A DNA stretch of 42,615 nt from a bacterium (lineage in GTDB: Bacteria > ARS69). This document shows positions 1 through 10,062 of the stretch, in pieces. The DNA lies in assembly GCA_025774805.1 (NCBI GenBank), contig JALGZR010000067.1, forward strand, positions 1-42,615, read 5' to 3'. A program made the translations under genes and the position numbers. The notes beneath the pieces were generated by a model. It had not been told where the DNA came from, searched no databases, and worked only from the letters and a program-made list of their open reading frames with translations. Every line of letters begins with the position of its first letter. Position 1 is the first letter of the stretch.

Positions 1-23
1 TGCTATCGTGCGGCATGGCGTAG

Positions 24-308
24 TCCTCCGGTTCTTCGCGCCGAACGGCGCGGGGTGGGTTAACACCCGGAGACTACGCCATTTCTCTTTTCCACAGGAT
101 TCGGGACGGGGCCCATCCGATCTTCAGCGGCGTAAGCGCCTTGTTCCAAGACAATGGCAATTCAGTCGGCGAATTGGATCCATCGGATCCGCGCACCGAT
201 GTCCTGGAGTTCTTCGGTCCCTATGGGCTCTATGCCGTGTTTGACTCGACTGAGCCCATTTCCGCGGACGAGACGTCCTGGTCGGAAACCAAGGCGATCT
301 TCCGGTAG
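24..308 (+). pseudogene. 3' end of a broken or edge-truncated secreted-protein gene with a WSxxKxxFR tail
   Basis: A protein-like reading frame ends at the TAG at 306-308 with residues TSWSETKAIFR. This matches the C-terminal tails of the genes at 601, 1568 and 16319 (WGRVKAIYR, WGRVKATYR, WGGLKSLYR). Its frame has a stop at 21-23 and no ATG between that stop and the tail. In the next frame, positions 8-73 read sensibly (VVLRFFAPNGAGWVNT) and could join the tail frame near 70-78 (PGDYAISLF). I infer a gene whose 5' part is outside the window or damaged by a frameshift. Function is unknown; by its tail it belongs with the neighbouring small secreted proteins. Confidence 0.5.
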
Positions 309-371
309 GGGGGCCGGCGCGCCAGCCGGGGACGGGAGCAGTTTTCCGGTGCCGACTGGTGGTCCTACTCC

Positions 372-395
372 GCCCCGCCCCTCTCGCCGCCGGAT
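372..395 (+). repeat. Isolated copy of the GC-rich intergenic repeat core
   Basis: This 24-base core matches the three spaced copies at 1229, 1333 and 1436 almost base for base; the shared part begins GCCCCGCCCCTCTCGCC. It lies 64 bases after the stop of the upstream tail-bearing gene. Only about 30 bases are clearly conserved with the downstream array. Confidence 0.7.
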
Positions 396-509
396 GACGC
401 AGCCGTGCCGCTGCCACTCCGGCTCGTCGTGGGTCCAGCCTAGTGCGTGTTACAAAACGTCCCGGGCAAGTCAGTCGCGGACCCTAGTGCAGTCCGCTCG
501 GCCGACTCC

Positions 510-539
510 TTGAGGTCCAGGCGCCCTGACTGCTATGCT
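510..539 (+). promoter_or_regulatory. Sigma-70-type promoter for the gene at 601
   Basis: TTGAGG (510-515) and TATGCT (534-539) are separated by 18 bases and lie about 60 bases before the start codon at 601. The -35 context CCTTGAG is repeated in the promoter of the next gene (1494-1499), which suggests the two related genes are expressed by similar promoters. Confidence 0.5.
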
Positions 540-600
540 GACTGTTGCCGACGAAAGGGGCCGAGTCGGCGACTTGCCTTGACGGCCCCGGGAGGCCGTC

Positions 601-1203
601 ATGACCAGGAATCTCCTTGTGGCGGGCTCGTTGCTCGCCACCCTCGTCCCCGGACGTGGTCTCGCATCGCCCGATTTGTCCGCGTATCCCTGGTTCATTT
701 CACGCTCCCCGGTCGAGGTCTGCGTGAGCATCTCCGAATCCCCGAACGTGCCGTACCAAGGACACGTCGCCCCGTGGACCGGAGACAAGAGCTTCTACAT
801 TTGGACCCAGAACTGCGTCGTCCCATCCTCGGGTTCGGAGTTCTCACTCGTGGGTGATCTCGAGGTCGTGGACCTCATCCCTATGAACGGGGTCGTGAAC
901 CTCGGAACGAACGAGTCGCCGATCCTTCGCTATCCCGAGTGCTTCAAGTCTGAGCCCGTGGCCGAGGTCGTGCTCCGCGACGCGGCCGGAGCCGGGGGAC
1001 AGCTCTGCTTCGCTCCCTCGCACCAAAACGAGGTAAACTGCTCCCTCCGCATCTGCGACGAATACTACGCGTCCCACATCTACTATGGCCTGTCGAGTGT
1101 CGCCGCGGAGCCCTGCACCGGCTGGGACGAGCTCGACGGTTGCTACCCGGTCGTCTCCGTCGACTCCCGCACGTGGGGCCGCGTGAAAGCTATATATCGG
1201 TGA
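601..1203 (+). CDS. Small secreted protein with C-terminal WGRVKAIYR tail
   Basis: A 200-residue protein. The ATG is preceded by GGGAGG at a suitable distance. The N-terminus has a basic start and a hydrophobic stretch (LLVAGSLLATLV) typical of a signal peptide, cleaved probably near GLAS at about residue 22. The mature part has several cysteines (near residues 40, 63, 116, 134, 146 and 151), fitting an extracytoplasmic disulfide-bonded domain. It ends VDSRTWGRVKAIYR, nearly the same as the ends of the genes at 1568 and 16319, although the bodies differ. I do not recognise a known domain. It has its own promoter at 510-539 and is followed at once by a 103-bp repeat array. Role unknown; probably a cell-surface or periplasmic protein. 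Confidence 0.75.
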   Translation: MTRNLLVAGSLLATLVPGRGLASPDLSAYPWFISRSPVEVCVSISESPNVPYQGHVAPWTGDKSFYIWTQNCVVPSSGSEFSLVGDLEVVDLIPMNGVVNLGTNESPILRYPECFKSEPVAEVVLRDAAGAGGQLCFAPSHQNEVNCSLRICDEYYASHIYYGLSSVAAEPCTGWDELDGCYPVVSVDSRTWGRVKAIYR

Positions 1204-1228
1204 GCATGGAGCGAATAGGCCAACAATA

Positions 1229-1460
1229 GCCCCGCCCCTCTCGCCGCCGGACGAGGTAGCGTGGAAGCCGACGTGCGATGGTGTGTCGTCGACGCAACGG
1301 TGGGCCGCGCCGGCCACTCGTGATCCTGCTCCGCCCCGCCCCTCTCGCCGCCGGACAAGGTAGCGCGGGAAGCTGCGTGCGGTGATGCGTCGTGGACGCT
1401 ACGGTAAGACGTGCCAGCCACCTCTGGTCCTGCCCGCCCCGCCCCTCTCGCCCGCCGGAC
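1229..1460 (+). repeat. Tandem array of an approximately 103-bp GC-rich repeat (three cores)
   Basis: Cores beginning GCCCCGCCCCTCTCGCC start at 1229, 1333 and 1436, at spacings of 104 and 103 bases. The bases between the first two cores also align (for example GGTAGCG and the GTCGT...GACGC blocks), so whole units are duplicated. The third unit is cut short after its core. The array begins 26 bases after the stop at 1203 and ends before the promoter at 1494. No open frame through it looks coding. It is not CRISPR: the units are contiguous and long, with no short repeat-spacer alternation. Confidence 0.75.
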
Positions 1461-1493
1461 GATCTGGTCCGTTCTGGGTGCAATGAGCGTTCC

Positions 1494-1522
1494 TTGAGAT
1501 CGGTCGAAGGTGTGGCTACAAT
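1494..1522 (+). promoter_or_regulatory. Sigma-70-type promoter for the gene at 1568
   Basis: TTGAGA (1494-1499) and TACAAT (1517-1522) have an ideal 17-base spacer. The predicted transcription start is near 1530, giving a leader of about 40 bases. This also argues for the internal ATG at 1568 over the upstream ATG at 1526, which would lie at or before the transcript start. Confidence 0.65.
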
Positions 1523-1567
1523 TGGATGGGTCAAGGTTCCTTCGCATCTCCCCCTGGAGTCTTCGTC

Positions 1568-2158
1568 ATGTCGGCATTGAGATATCGCTCTCTCATCGGG
1601 CTGGCCGCCCTAGCCTGCTTGTTCGCGTTCGCCGATCCAGCCCCCTCCCTTGAGGGAGAACTCTGCATGGGGGACAATGGGGGGACGGGCGTCAATGTCA
1701 GCTATAACTGCAAATCGATACCGGTGTTCAACCCTAACGAATGGACGGGCTTTACCACATCAGGACAACCGTGTAGAACAAGCGACTATGTCTGCATTAT
1801 CCCAGCCGGTAGAAACGGGTTCACGGAGTTCGGTTGGTCGATCACTGATGATCCGACGGATCCAATGTCCAACTTGGGCATCTTGCCGGGTGACTCCGGC
1901 CGACTCTACCTCTGGTACTATTGTGGCTGGTCTTACGGCCTGTTAACGGCGGAGTTCTATCTTGAGGGATCGTTGGCTCAACACATAACAGCATTCGAAC
2001 CCCGCAACGGATTCACGAACGCTGGGTCGAATACCCACCTCATGTTGTCAGTGGATGGGTGCCCAACGGTACAAGTCATTGCTGGGGAGATCATTCTCGG
2101 CGATCCAACCGCCATCGACGGTTCGAGCTGGGGCCGGGTGAAGGCGACATACCGATGA
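1568..2158 (+). CDS. Small secreted protein with C-terminal WGRVKATYR tail
   Basis: I chose the ATG at 1568, 42 bases inside the longest frame. It follows CCTGGAG, makes the signal peptide begin properly (RYRSLIGLAALACLFAF), and sits downstream of the promoter at 1494-1522. The protein is 196 residues. After the signal peptide come several cysteines and a low-charge, Gly/Thr/Asn-rich, beta-type body. The tail IDGSSWGRVKATYR matches the 601 gene. By eye the gene is clearly lower in GC than the tilS operon downstream and has more A/T-ending codons, as if acquired or under different selection. No known domain is recognised; probably extracytoplasmic. Confidence 0.75.
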   Translation: MSALRYRSLIGLAALACLFAFADPAPSLEGELCMGDNGGTGVNVSYNCKSIPVFNPNEWTGFTTSGQPCRTSDYVCIIPAGRNGFTEFGWSITDDPTDPMSNLGILPGDSGRLYLWYYCGWSYGLLTAEFYLEGSLAQHITAFEPRNGFTNAGSNTHLMLSVDGCPTVQVIAGEIILGDPTAIDGSSWGRVKATYR

Positions 2159-2255
2159 TACCGTCACTGGCAACACCTCGCCCAGGCACCAGTCCCATCT
2201 ATCCGCTGACAACGAGTCGAGGATCAATCGCGGCCCACTACAGGACCATTTCGCG

Positions 2256-3353
2256 ATGATCGTCGGATTCCTGCTTCTCGTGGCCGGCATCGGTCTGACA
2301 AGCGTCCCGTCTGACACGGCTATTGCACCAACCGCCGAGTTCACAGAGATCACCACGGTCTCGGGCTTCCTTCCATTTCGAAACAGATGGTCACCAACGG
2401 ATGCGATCGTCGTGTTCAATGGCCGCTTGCCTGGCGAGGAGGGGCTTCACGCGATAGATGTTGAGCAGCCTGATCGTGGCCCTTGGCGCCTGACTGACCA
2501 GTACTGCGGTTACGTGAACTGGGCTCCGGATGGCCGGTGGATCCTGTGTCAGTACGGATGGGGCCGCGAGACGCTTGTCGCCGTTCCGATCGAAGGCGGA
2601 ACTCCCGTTGGGATCGCTAGTGGAGACCTCGGCCACTTCGCGTGGTGTGGCGATGGTGTCATCTATTACTTCGATAGAGAACTGGGCTTGCGGACGGCCA
2701 TCCCTCCGCATACGTGGCTCTCGTCGTGGGTGCCTCCCGCAAAGTGGACTCCGCAATTGATACCGATTCCATGCGTGGGTCCCCAGTATCGCGATCCTCC
2801 ATGTCGAGACAGGTCATTCCCGTTTCCCCACGTGATCCGCCAAAACAAGGCAGGAGAAATGACCATCGAGCCTCTTCTGCCGTCACTTACTCACTTGCGC
2901 GTGATGGTGCAGAGTGATCTCCCAGGCATGAAGCGAGCCCTCGTGGTGACGACTGGTGGCGGACCCATGCCTTCATACATGCTAGTCTCGTATGAGGGCG
3001 AGATCTTGCAGCGATATGAGGTCGATGTGGCCCCCGCCAGCCAGGAACTTGCTCGCTCCCTGAAGAGAGGCAGTAGTCCGGACAGAGGGCAACTAGTCGA
3101 GCGGGGATCTACTCCGTCCGCTATTTCGGCTGACGGACGTTTTCTGCTTAGATGTACGGAAATCGAAGATGGTAACAGGAGCTACCTGTCCTACATGGAG
3201 CTTTCCGATGTCGGTGGGGAATGGATCATCCCAGTCGCGAACGCTCCCAACGGATGTGGGGCAGCTCTTTCTCGCAAAGGACTCTTCGCTATTTGCGGCA
3301 GCCACGACGATGACCTGCTACATGTCGGGCGGATCGACATCACGTGGCCCTGA
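2256..3353 (+). CDS. Secreted beta-propeller (TolB/WD40-like) protein
   Basis: A 365-residue protein with an N-terminal hydrophobic segment (IVGFLLLVAGIGLTS) fitting a signal peptide or lipid-free anchor. The body has PD40-type blade motifs such as VNWAPDGRWILCQY (near residue 87) and AISADGRFLLRC (near residue 290), as in TolB and other extracytoplasmic propellers. Several cysteines are present. The start is the ATG at 2256, with only a weak CAGGA Shine-Dalgarno. It follows the 1568 gene after 97 bases and has similar, lower-GC composition. It lacks the WGxxKxxYR tail, ending in HVGRIDITWP. Its ligand or partner cannot be told from sequence. Confidence 0.65.
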   Translation: MIVGFLLLVAGIGLTSVPSDTAIAPTAEFTEITTVSGFLPFRNRWSPTDAIVVFNGRLPGEEGLHAIDVEQPDRGPWRLTDQYCGYVNWAPDGRWILCQYGWGRETLVAVPIEGGTPVGIASGDLGHFAWCGDGVIYYFDRELGLRTAIPPHTWLSSWVPPAKWTPQLIPIPCVGPQYRDPPCRDRSFPFPHVIRQNKAGEMTIEPLLPSLTHLRVMVQSDLPGMKRALVVTTGGGPMPSYMLVSYEGEILQRYEVDVAPASQELARSLKRGSSPDRGQLVERGSTPSAISADGRFLLRCTEIEDGNRSYLSYMELSDVGGEWIIPVANAPNGCGAALSRKGLFAICGSHDDDLLHVGRIDITWP

Positions 3354-3370
3354 GCCGCACCTCCCTCCTT

Positions 3371-3520
3371 GTCCACCACCCGCCCCCGTTTTCCGCCCTC
3401 CGCCCCCTCCGGGGTCCCGAGCAGCACAGGCGTGTCCACCACTTCGGCTCGCTTTCCGCTTTTCGTTCGCTCCGGGGTCCCGAGCCGTACGCCTCTGTCC
3501 ACCGTTTCGCGGTAGAGAGC
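3371..3520 (+). repeat. 63-bp tandem repeat, two full copies and a partial third
   Basis: Units start GTCCACC at 3371, 3434 and 3497, exactly 63 bases apart. The first two share CTCCGGGGTCCCGAGC near their 3' ends. The third decays after about 20 bases. The array starts 18 bases after the stop of the propeller gene. Inverted matches to the GTCCACC motif (GGTGGAC) occur near 3573 and 3756. No coding frame is convincing. Confidence 0.65.
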
Positions 3521-4028
3521 CGAGACAGAGAGAGATCCGCCCCAATCCTGTCTCTCTCGGGCGGGAGTGGTGGACAGGCGGGGGGATCTCTCCGGTGAGC
3601 CAAGGGGGAAGCCGATCCGGAAGATATTGGCGTGTAGGGCGTTACGGCGGCGGAATGGCGGGGCGGCGGCTGGGGGGCGGAGCGGCCACTACGGGGCCGT
3701 CCCTTTCCGCACCGTCACGTCCGGGTCCCCGCTCCCAACGCGAACTCTGACCCTATGGTGGACAGCCCCACCGTGGCTCGGCTTCCGAAGACCCAAGCAC
3801 TCGAAGCCCTCAATCCGATTCCTCCCCGGACCCTCCGGACCGACCTCTCCCCCACCCCGTCCGGTCCCGCGCGGCCGTCTTCCGCACTCCGCCACCGACC
3901 CATCATCCAGGCCCCGCCGCCCCCCGTGCAGCACCCCCGTCGGTCGAGTAAACTGGCTAGCGGGCCCAAGTAGCTGAAAACGGGCCCGATGAGGCCTGTC
4001 CGACCGCCTCGACGGACCGGGAGCCATC
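3521..4028. other. GC-rich intergenic stretch before tilS, no gene seen
   Basis: About 500 bases of very GC-rich sequence. The open frames here are arginine/proline-rich and have no ribosome binding site or recognisable domain, so I regard them as composition artefacts. An imperfect inverted repeat of GAGA/TCTC blocks lies near 3520-3562, and a pair of CGGGCCC motifs lies near 3960-3990 just upstream of tilS. No convincing promoter was found. Confidence 0.5.
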
Positions 4029-5705
4029 ATGACCACCAACCCTCCCACGCTTGCCGATGCCGTGCGCGAGACCGTGCGGCGCGAGGGGCTTCTTCCCTCG
4101 GGCACCACGGTGGTCGTGGGTGTCTCTGGCGGCCCGGACTCGATGGCCCTTCTTCGGGTCCTCCTCGACCTGCGGGACGACTTCGATACGACGGTGATCG
4201 CGGCTCACTTCGACCACGCGGTCCGTCCGCGGTCCCGCAGTGACGTTGCATTTGTCCGGGAATGGGCGAAACGCTGGGGCATCCCGCTGCACGTCGATCG
4301 TCGCGTCGCTCCCCGACGCGGCTCGGCCGACTCCTCCGACGACGGGCCCGCCGCAGCCTCAGGCCGCCCCGCCGCGGCAGTCCCAACGATCTCCCCCCCC
4401 TCCGAAGCCGCCCTCCGTGACGAGCGCTACCGCTTCCTCCACCGCGTCGCCCGCGAGGCAACCGCGGCCGGCAGCGCCAGGGGGGCCGCCACCCCCGTCG
4501 CCGGCGCCGCCGCCATCGCCGCCAACGCCACCAGGACCGACCAAGTCACCGACGCCCGCACACCCACCGACTCCCCCGCTGTCGTCGCGGTCGGTCACCA
4601 CGCCGACGACCGTCTCGAGACTTTCCTCGCCCAGCTCCTGCGCGGCGCCGGCCCTCGGGGCCTCTCCCTTCCCCGCTATCGCCGGGAGGATGGAGTGATC
4701 CGGCCTCTCCTCGACTGCACCCGGGCCGAGATCATCGCATACCTCCGGGCGCGCGAAATCCCCTGGCTCGTCGATCCGACAAACGAGGACGGATCGAACC
4801 TGCGCGCGCGCCTCCGAGCCGACGTGGTGCCGCGCCTTCGGCGGGAGAACCCGGAGATCGCCCGGACCGTGGGACGCACGACGCGCATCCTCGCGGGGCT
4901 CGACGACCATCTGCGCGGTCTGGCGGCGGCGGCACGCGCGGAACTGCTCGTATCGGAGAGCCCGGGGGAAATGGTCCTTGATGGGCCCCGGGGCGCCCTC
5001 TATCATCCCACTGTCCTGTCGACGCTGCTGCGGGAGGCCTTTCGAAAGCTCGCCCTCGATCCCCCGACCGTCGGTTTCGATCCACTCGATCGTCTCGCTC
5101 GCGCCTGGAAAGAGGGCGCCCGGTGCGTTCTCGAGCTGCCGGGCGGCCTGCGGGGCTCCGTGGAGCCCACCGAAGTCCGTCTCGAGCGAACCGATCCCCC
5201 CCCCGTCGTCGCGCGAGAGTGCGACATCGCGGTCCCGGGGAGTGTCGAATGGCCCGGCGGTCACCCCGAATCTCCCGGGGTCCGGGTGCATCTGACGGTC
5301 GAGCCCGTGGAGCCGCCTCCCGAAGATCCCCGCCGCGTCTCGAGCCCGACCGTGGCCTGGATGGACGCGGTGCAAATCGTGCCCCCCCTGCGGGTTCGGA
5401 GCCGGCGACCGGGAGACCGGTACCGGCCGCTGGGTCTCGGGGGGTCGGCGAAGGTCCAGGATCTGTTCGTCGACCGGAAGGTCCCGCGGGTCTGGCGGGA
5501 CACCGTGCCGCTCGTGGTCGACGGGCGGGGGATCCTCTGGATTCCGGGATTTCAGGTGGACCGGCGCATTCGGATCACGGATGAGACGAAAACGGCCCTC
5601 CGCGTCGAAGTCGTCCCGGCGGCTCCCGCCGGTGGGACGGGTTCGAGGCCCCCAACCGCCGGGGATCGACCCCCGGAAGGAAGACGGCGAGAAGATGAGT
5701 CCTGA
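4029..5705 (+). CDS. tilS: tRNA(Ile)-lysidine synthase
   Basis: Converts the wobble cytidine of the CAU-anticodon tRNA-Ile to lysidine using ATP and lysine, in the cytoplasm. The PP-loop ATPase motif SGGPDS is at residues 33-38. HHADD at about 190-194, the DPTNEDGSNLRARLR block near 249-263 and the C-terminal TilS domain (RSRRPGDRYRPLG, then VQDLFVDRKVPR, near 440-475) are all present. At 558 residues it is longer than usual. Two Ala/Pro/Ser/Thr-rich inserts, near residues 97-123 and 144-183, flank the conserved SEAALRDERYRFLHRVA helix. The ATG follows GGGAG. It is first in the operon; hpt starts inside its last codons. Confidence 0.95.
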   Translation: MTTNPPTLADAVRETVRREGLLPSGTTVVVGVSGGPDSMALLRVLLDLRDDFDTTVIAAHFDHAVRPRSRSDVAFVREWAKRWGIPLHVDRRVAPRRGSADSSDDGPAAASGRPAAAVPTISPPSEAALRDERYRFLHRVAREATAAGSARGAATPVAGAAAIAANATRTDQVTDARTPTDSPAVVAVGHHADDRLETFLAQLLRGAGPRGLSLPRYRREDGVIRPLLDCTRAEIIAYLRAREIPWLVDPTNEDGSNLRARLRADVVPRLRRENPEIARTVGRTTRILAGLDDHLRGLAAAARAELLVSESPGEMVLDGPRGALYHPTVLSTLLREAFRKLALDPPTVGFDPLDRLARAWKEGARCVLELPGGLRGSVEPTEVRLERTDPPPVVARECDIAVPGSVEWPGGHPESPGVRVHLTVEPVEPPPEDPRRVSSPTVAWMDAVQIVPPLRVRSRRPGDRYRPLGLGGSAKVQDLFVDRKVPRVWRDTVPLVVDGRGILWIPGFQVDRRIRITDETKTALRVEVVPAAPAGGTGSRPPTAGDRPPEGRRREDES

Positions 5706-6283
5706 GTCGACAATGATCGCTCGGGTCGGTCAGGTCATGATCACCGAGGACGAGATCCAGACCCGGGTGAGAGAGCTCGGGCGCGAGCTGGCGGACGAGT
5801 ACGCCGGCAAGAATCCGATCCTCGTGAATATCCTCAAGGGGGGATTCATCTTCCTGGCCGACATCGTGCGGGCCATGGAGATCCACTGCGAGATGGACTT
5901 CATGGTGGTGTCCAGCTACGAGGACAAGACCGAGTCCTCCGGCGTCGTTCGGATCCTCTCCGACCTGGGGCTGAACATCGAGGGGCGCCACGTGTTGATC
6001 GTAGAGGACATCGTCGACACGGGGCTCACGCTGGAATACCTCCGCGAGCTCCTTCTCGCCCGGAACCCCCTCTCTCTGAAAGTCGTGACGCTGCTCGACA
6101 AGTACGAGAGGCGGAGGGTCGATGTGCCGATCGATCTGGTGGGATTTCGCATTCCCGACGAGTTCGTGGTGGGCTACGGACTCGACTACGCGCAGAGGTT
6201 CCGAAACCTGCCCTACATCACGGTTCTGGACGGAGACAACCTCCCGTCCTGGGACCCGGATCCGCGCGACGACGAGGCAAGCC

Positions 6284-6291
<8 letters not shown>
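5695..6291 (+). CDS. hpt: Hypoxanthine phosphoribosyltransferase
   Basis: Salvages hypoxanthine or guanine to IMP or GMP using PRPP. The PRPP-binding signature VLIVEDIVDTGLTL is near residues 99-112, and the upstream ILKGGFIFLADI and C-terminal LVGFRIPDEFVVGYGLDY blocks are typical of Hpt. The ATG at 5695 gives 198 residues, slightly above the usual size, and overlaps the end of tilS by 11 bases, after a purine-rich AAGGAAG; an ATG at 5713 is an alternative. The tilS-hpt-ftsH order is widely conserved among bacteria, supporting the call. The stop overlaps the ftsH start. Confidence 0.95.
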
Positions 6292-8343
<2,052 letters not shown>

Positions 8344-8344
<1 letters not shown>

Positions 8345-9279
8345 TGAGGCGACCCCGGCCCTACCCCACGACCCCGGTCACCGGCGACGTCGAGTCCGAT
8401 CTCTCCACCTTCCTCCCTCGTCGCGAGCCGAGTCGCCGCACGCGACTCCTCGGCATCCTCAACCTCACACCCGACTCCTTCCACGACGGCGGCGTCGACG
8501 CGAGCCTCGAGGACTCCGTGGCGCGGGCGACCCGAATGATCGCCGAAGGGGCGGACGGGCTCGATCTCGGCGCCGAGTCCACCCGGCCCGGCGCCACCCC
8601 GCTATCGCCGGAGGATGAGCTGGCCAGACTGCTTCCCGTCCTGGAGCGCGTCGCCGGGCGGGGCGTGCCGGTCTCCGTCGATACGACGAAGGCCGCCGTC
8701 GCGCGCCGGGCTCTCGCGGAGGGTGCGACGATCGTCAACGACGTGTCCGGTCTCCAGCGCGACCCCGGGATGGCCGAGATCCTGGGAGAGACCGGTGCGC
8801 CGGTGATTCTCATGCACATGCGGGGCACACCGCGGGACATGCAGCGGCTCGTCGAGTACGATGACGTCGTGGCGGAGACGATCCGTTTTCTGGAGAGCGC
8901 GATGGAACGCGCGGTCCGGGCCGGAGTGGACGAGAGCAGAATCGTGATCGATCCGGGATTGGGCTTCGCGAAGACCGCCGAGCACAACTTCGAGATCCTG
9001 CGCCGTCTGCCCGAGTACTCCGCCCTCGGCCGGCCGGTGCTGATCGGAGCGTCGCGGAAGTCCTTCCTCGCGACCGCTTCGGGCGAGTCCCGGGAGCGCC
9101 CCGATACCGGCCGGAGGCTGGAGGGTACGCTCGCGGTGTCCGTACTGGCCGTCCTGGGCGGGGCTTCGATCCTGCGGGTCCACGACGTCGAGCCCAACCG
9201 CCGGGCGGTGGCGACGACGGAGAACGTGCTCGCGGCGCCGGCCGGCGTCCTGGCGGAGGGTCTGGAGGAGTCATGCTGA
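8344..9279 (+). CDS. folP: Dihydropteroate synthase
   Basis: Condenses 6-hydroxymethyl-dihydropterin pyrophosphate with p-aminobenzoate in folate synthesis. It is a TIM-barrel protein of 311 residues with the family blocks in order: NLTPDSFHDGG (40-50), AESTRPGA (77-84), VSVDTTKA (110-117), VNDVSGL (131-137), MHMRGTP (157-163), IDPGLGF (202-208), GASRKSF (235-241) and RVHDV (278-282). The ATG shares one base with the ftsH stop (TGATG), so translation is coupled. About 30 extra residues precede the barrel. This gene is the target of sulfonamides in other bacteria; no unusual active-site change is apparent by eye. Confidence 0.95.
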
Positions 9280-10049
9280 ACTTCCTCGGAAGCCACTGGG
9301 TCCTCGACGTCCTCGACATCGCGATCGTCACGATCCTCTTCTACAAGCTCTACATGTTCATCCGCTCGACGCGGGCGTTGACCATGTTCCTCGGACTCCT
9401 CCTGATCATCGGCATCGGGTTCCTCGCCGGCCAACTCGGGCTCCACAGCCTCAACTCGATCCTCAGCGGCCTGAAGACCGCCTGGTTGATCGGGTTTCTG
9501 ATCGTCTTCCAGCCGGAGCTCCGGCGCGTGCTTTCCAACCTGGGCCAGAATCCGCTCGTCCGGCCGTTCATCACCCGGGCGGAGACCGGCGGCTCCGTGG
9601 ACGTGATCGTCTCCGCGGTCTTCGAGATGGCCGAAACGCGCACGGGCGCTCTCATCGTCATCCTCGGGCACGCCGGTCTCAAGGGGGTGATCGAGACCGG
9701 CACCCCCCTCCACGCGGAACTGTCGGAAGAGCTGCTGCAGGCGATCTTTCAGACGAAGAGCCCGCTGCACGACGGAGCGGTCGTCATCCAGGGCGACCAG
9801 GTCCTCGCCGCCGGGTGCATCCTGCCCCTCACTCAGGATCCCCTGCTCTCGCGCACCCTCGGAACCCGCCATCGGGCCGCCATCGGCCTCACCGAGGAGT
9901 CGGACTGCGAAGTCGTCATCGTCTCCGAAGAGACCGGCACGGTCTCCCTCTCCAGGAGCGGCCGATTGACGCGAGGGCTCACCCGCGAGTCACTGCGAAA
10001 CCTGCTCGCCGCCGCCCTGGAGGAGCGGGGAGAGGCGGAAGCGGCGTAG
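9273..10049 (+). CDS. cdaA: Diadenylate cyclase CdaA (c-di-AMP synthase)
   Basis: Makes the second messenger c-di-AMP from two ATP at the inner membrane. The 258-residue protein has three N-terminal hydrophobic segments (within residues 9-80), then the DAC domain with the catalytic DGA (167-169, PLHDGAVVI) and RHR (199-201, GTRHRAAIG). The ATG overlaps the folP stop and follows GGAGGAG. folP-cdaA linkage is known in other phyla. The usual partner genes cdaR (YbbR) and glmM do not follow; instead the operon ends, with a convergent gene 13 bases away. Confidence 0.95.
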   Translation: MLNFLGSHWVLDVLDIAIVTILFYKLYMFIRSTRALTMFLGLLLIIGIGFLAGQLGLHSLNSILSGLKTAWLIGFLIVFQPELRRVLSNLGQNPLVRPFITRAETGGSVDVIVSAVFEMAETRTGALIVILGHAGLKGVIETGTPLHAELSEELLQAIFQTKSPLHDGAVVIQGDQVLAAGCILPLTQDPLLSRTLGTRHRAAIGLTEESDCEVVIVSEETGTVSLSRSGRLTRGLTRESLRNLLAAALEERGEAEAA

Positions 10050-10062
10050 GGGAAGGACCGGG

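Noticed and set aside
1229-1460. CRISPR array
   Set aside because: The units are about 103 bases and align over long parts, with no constant short repeat plus unique spacers and no cas genes. The same holds for the 51-bp and 63-bp arrays.
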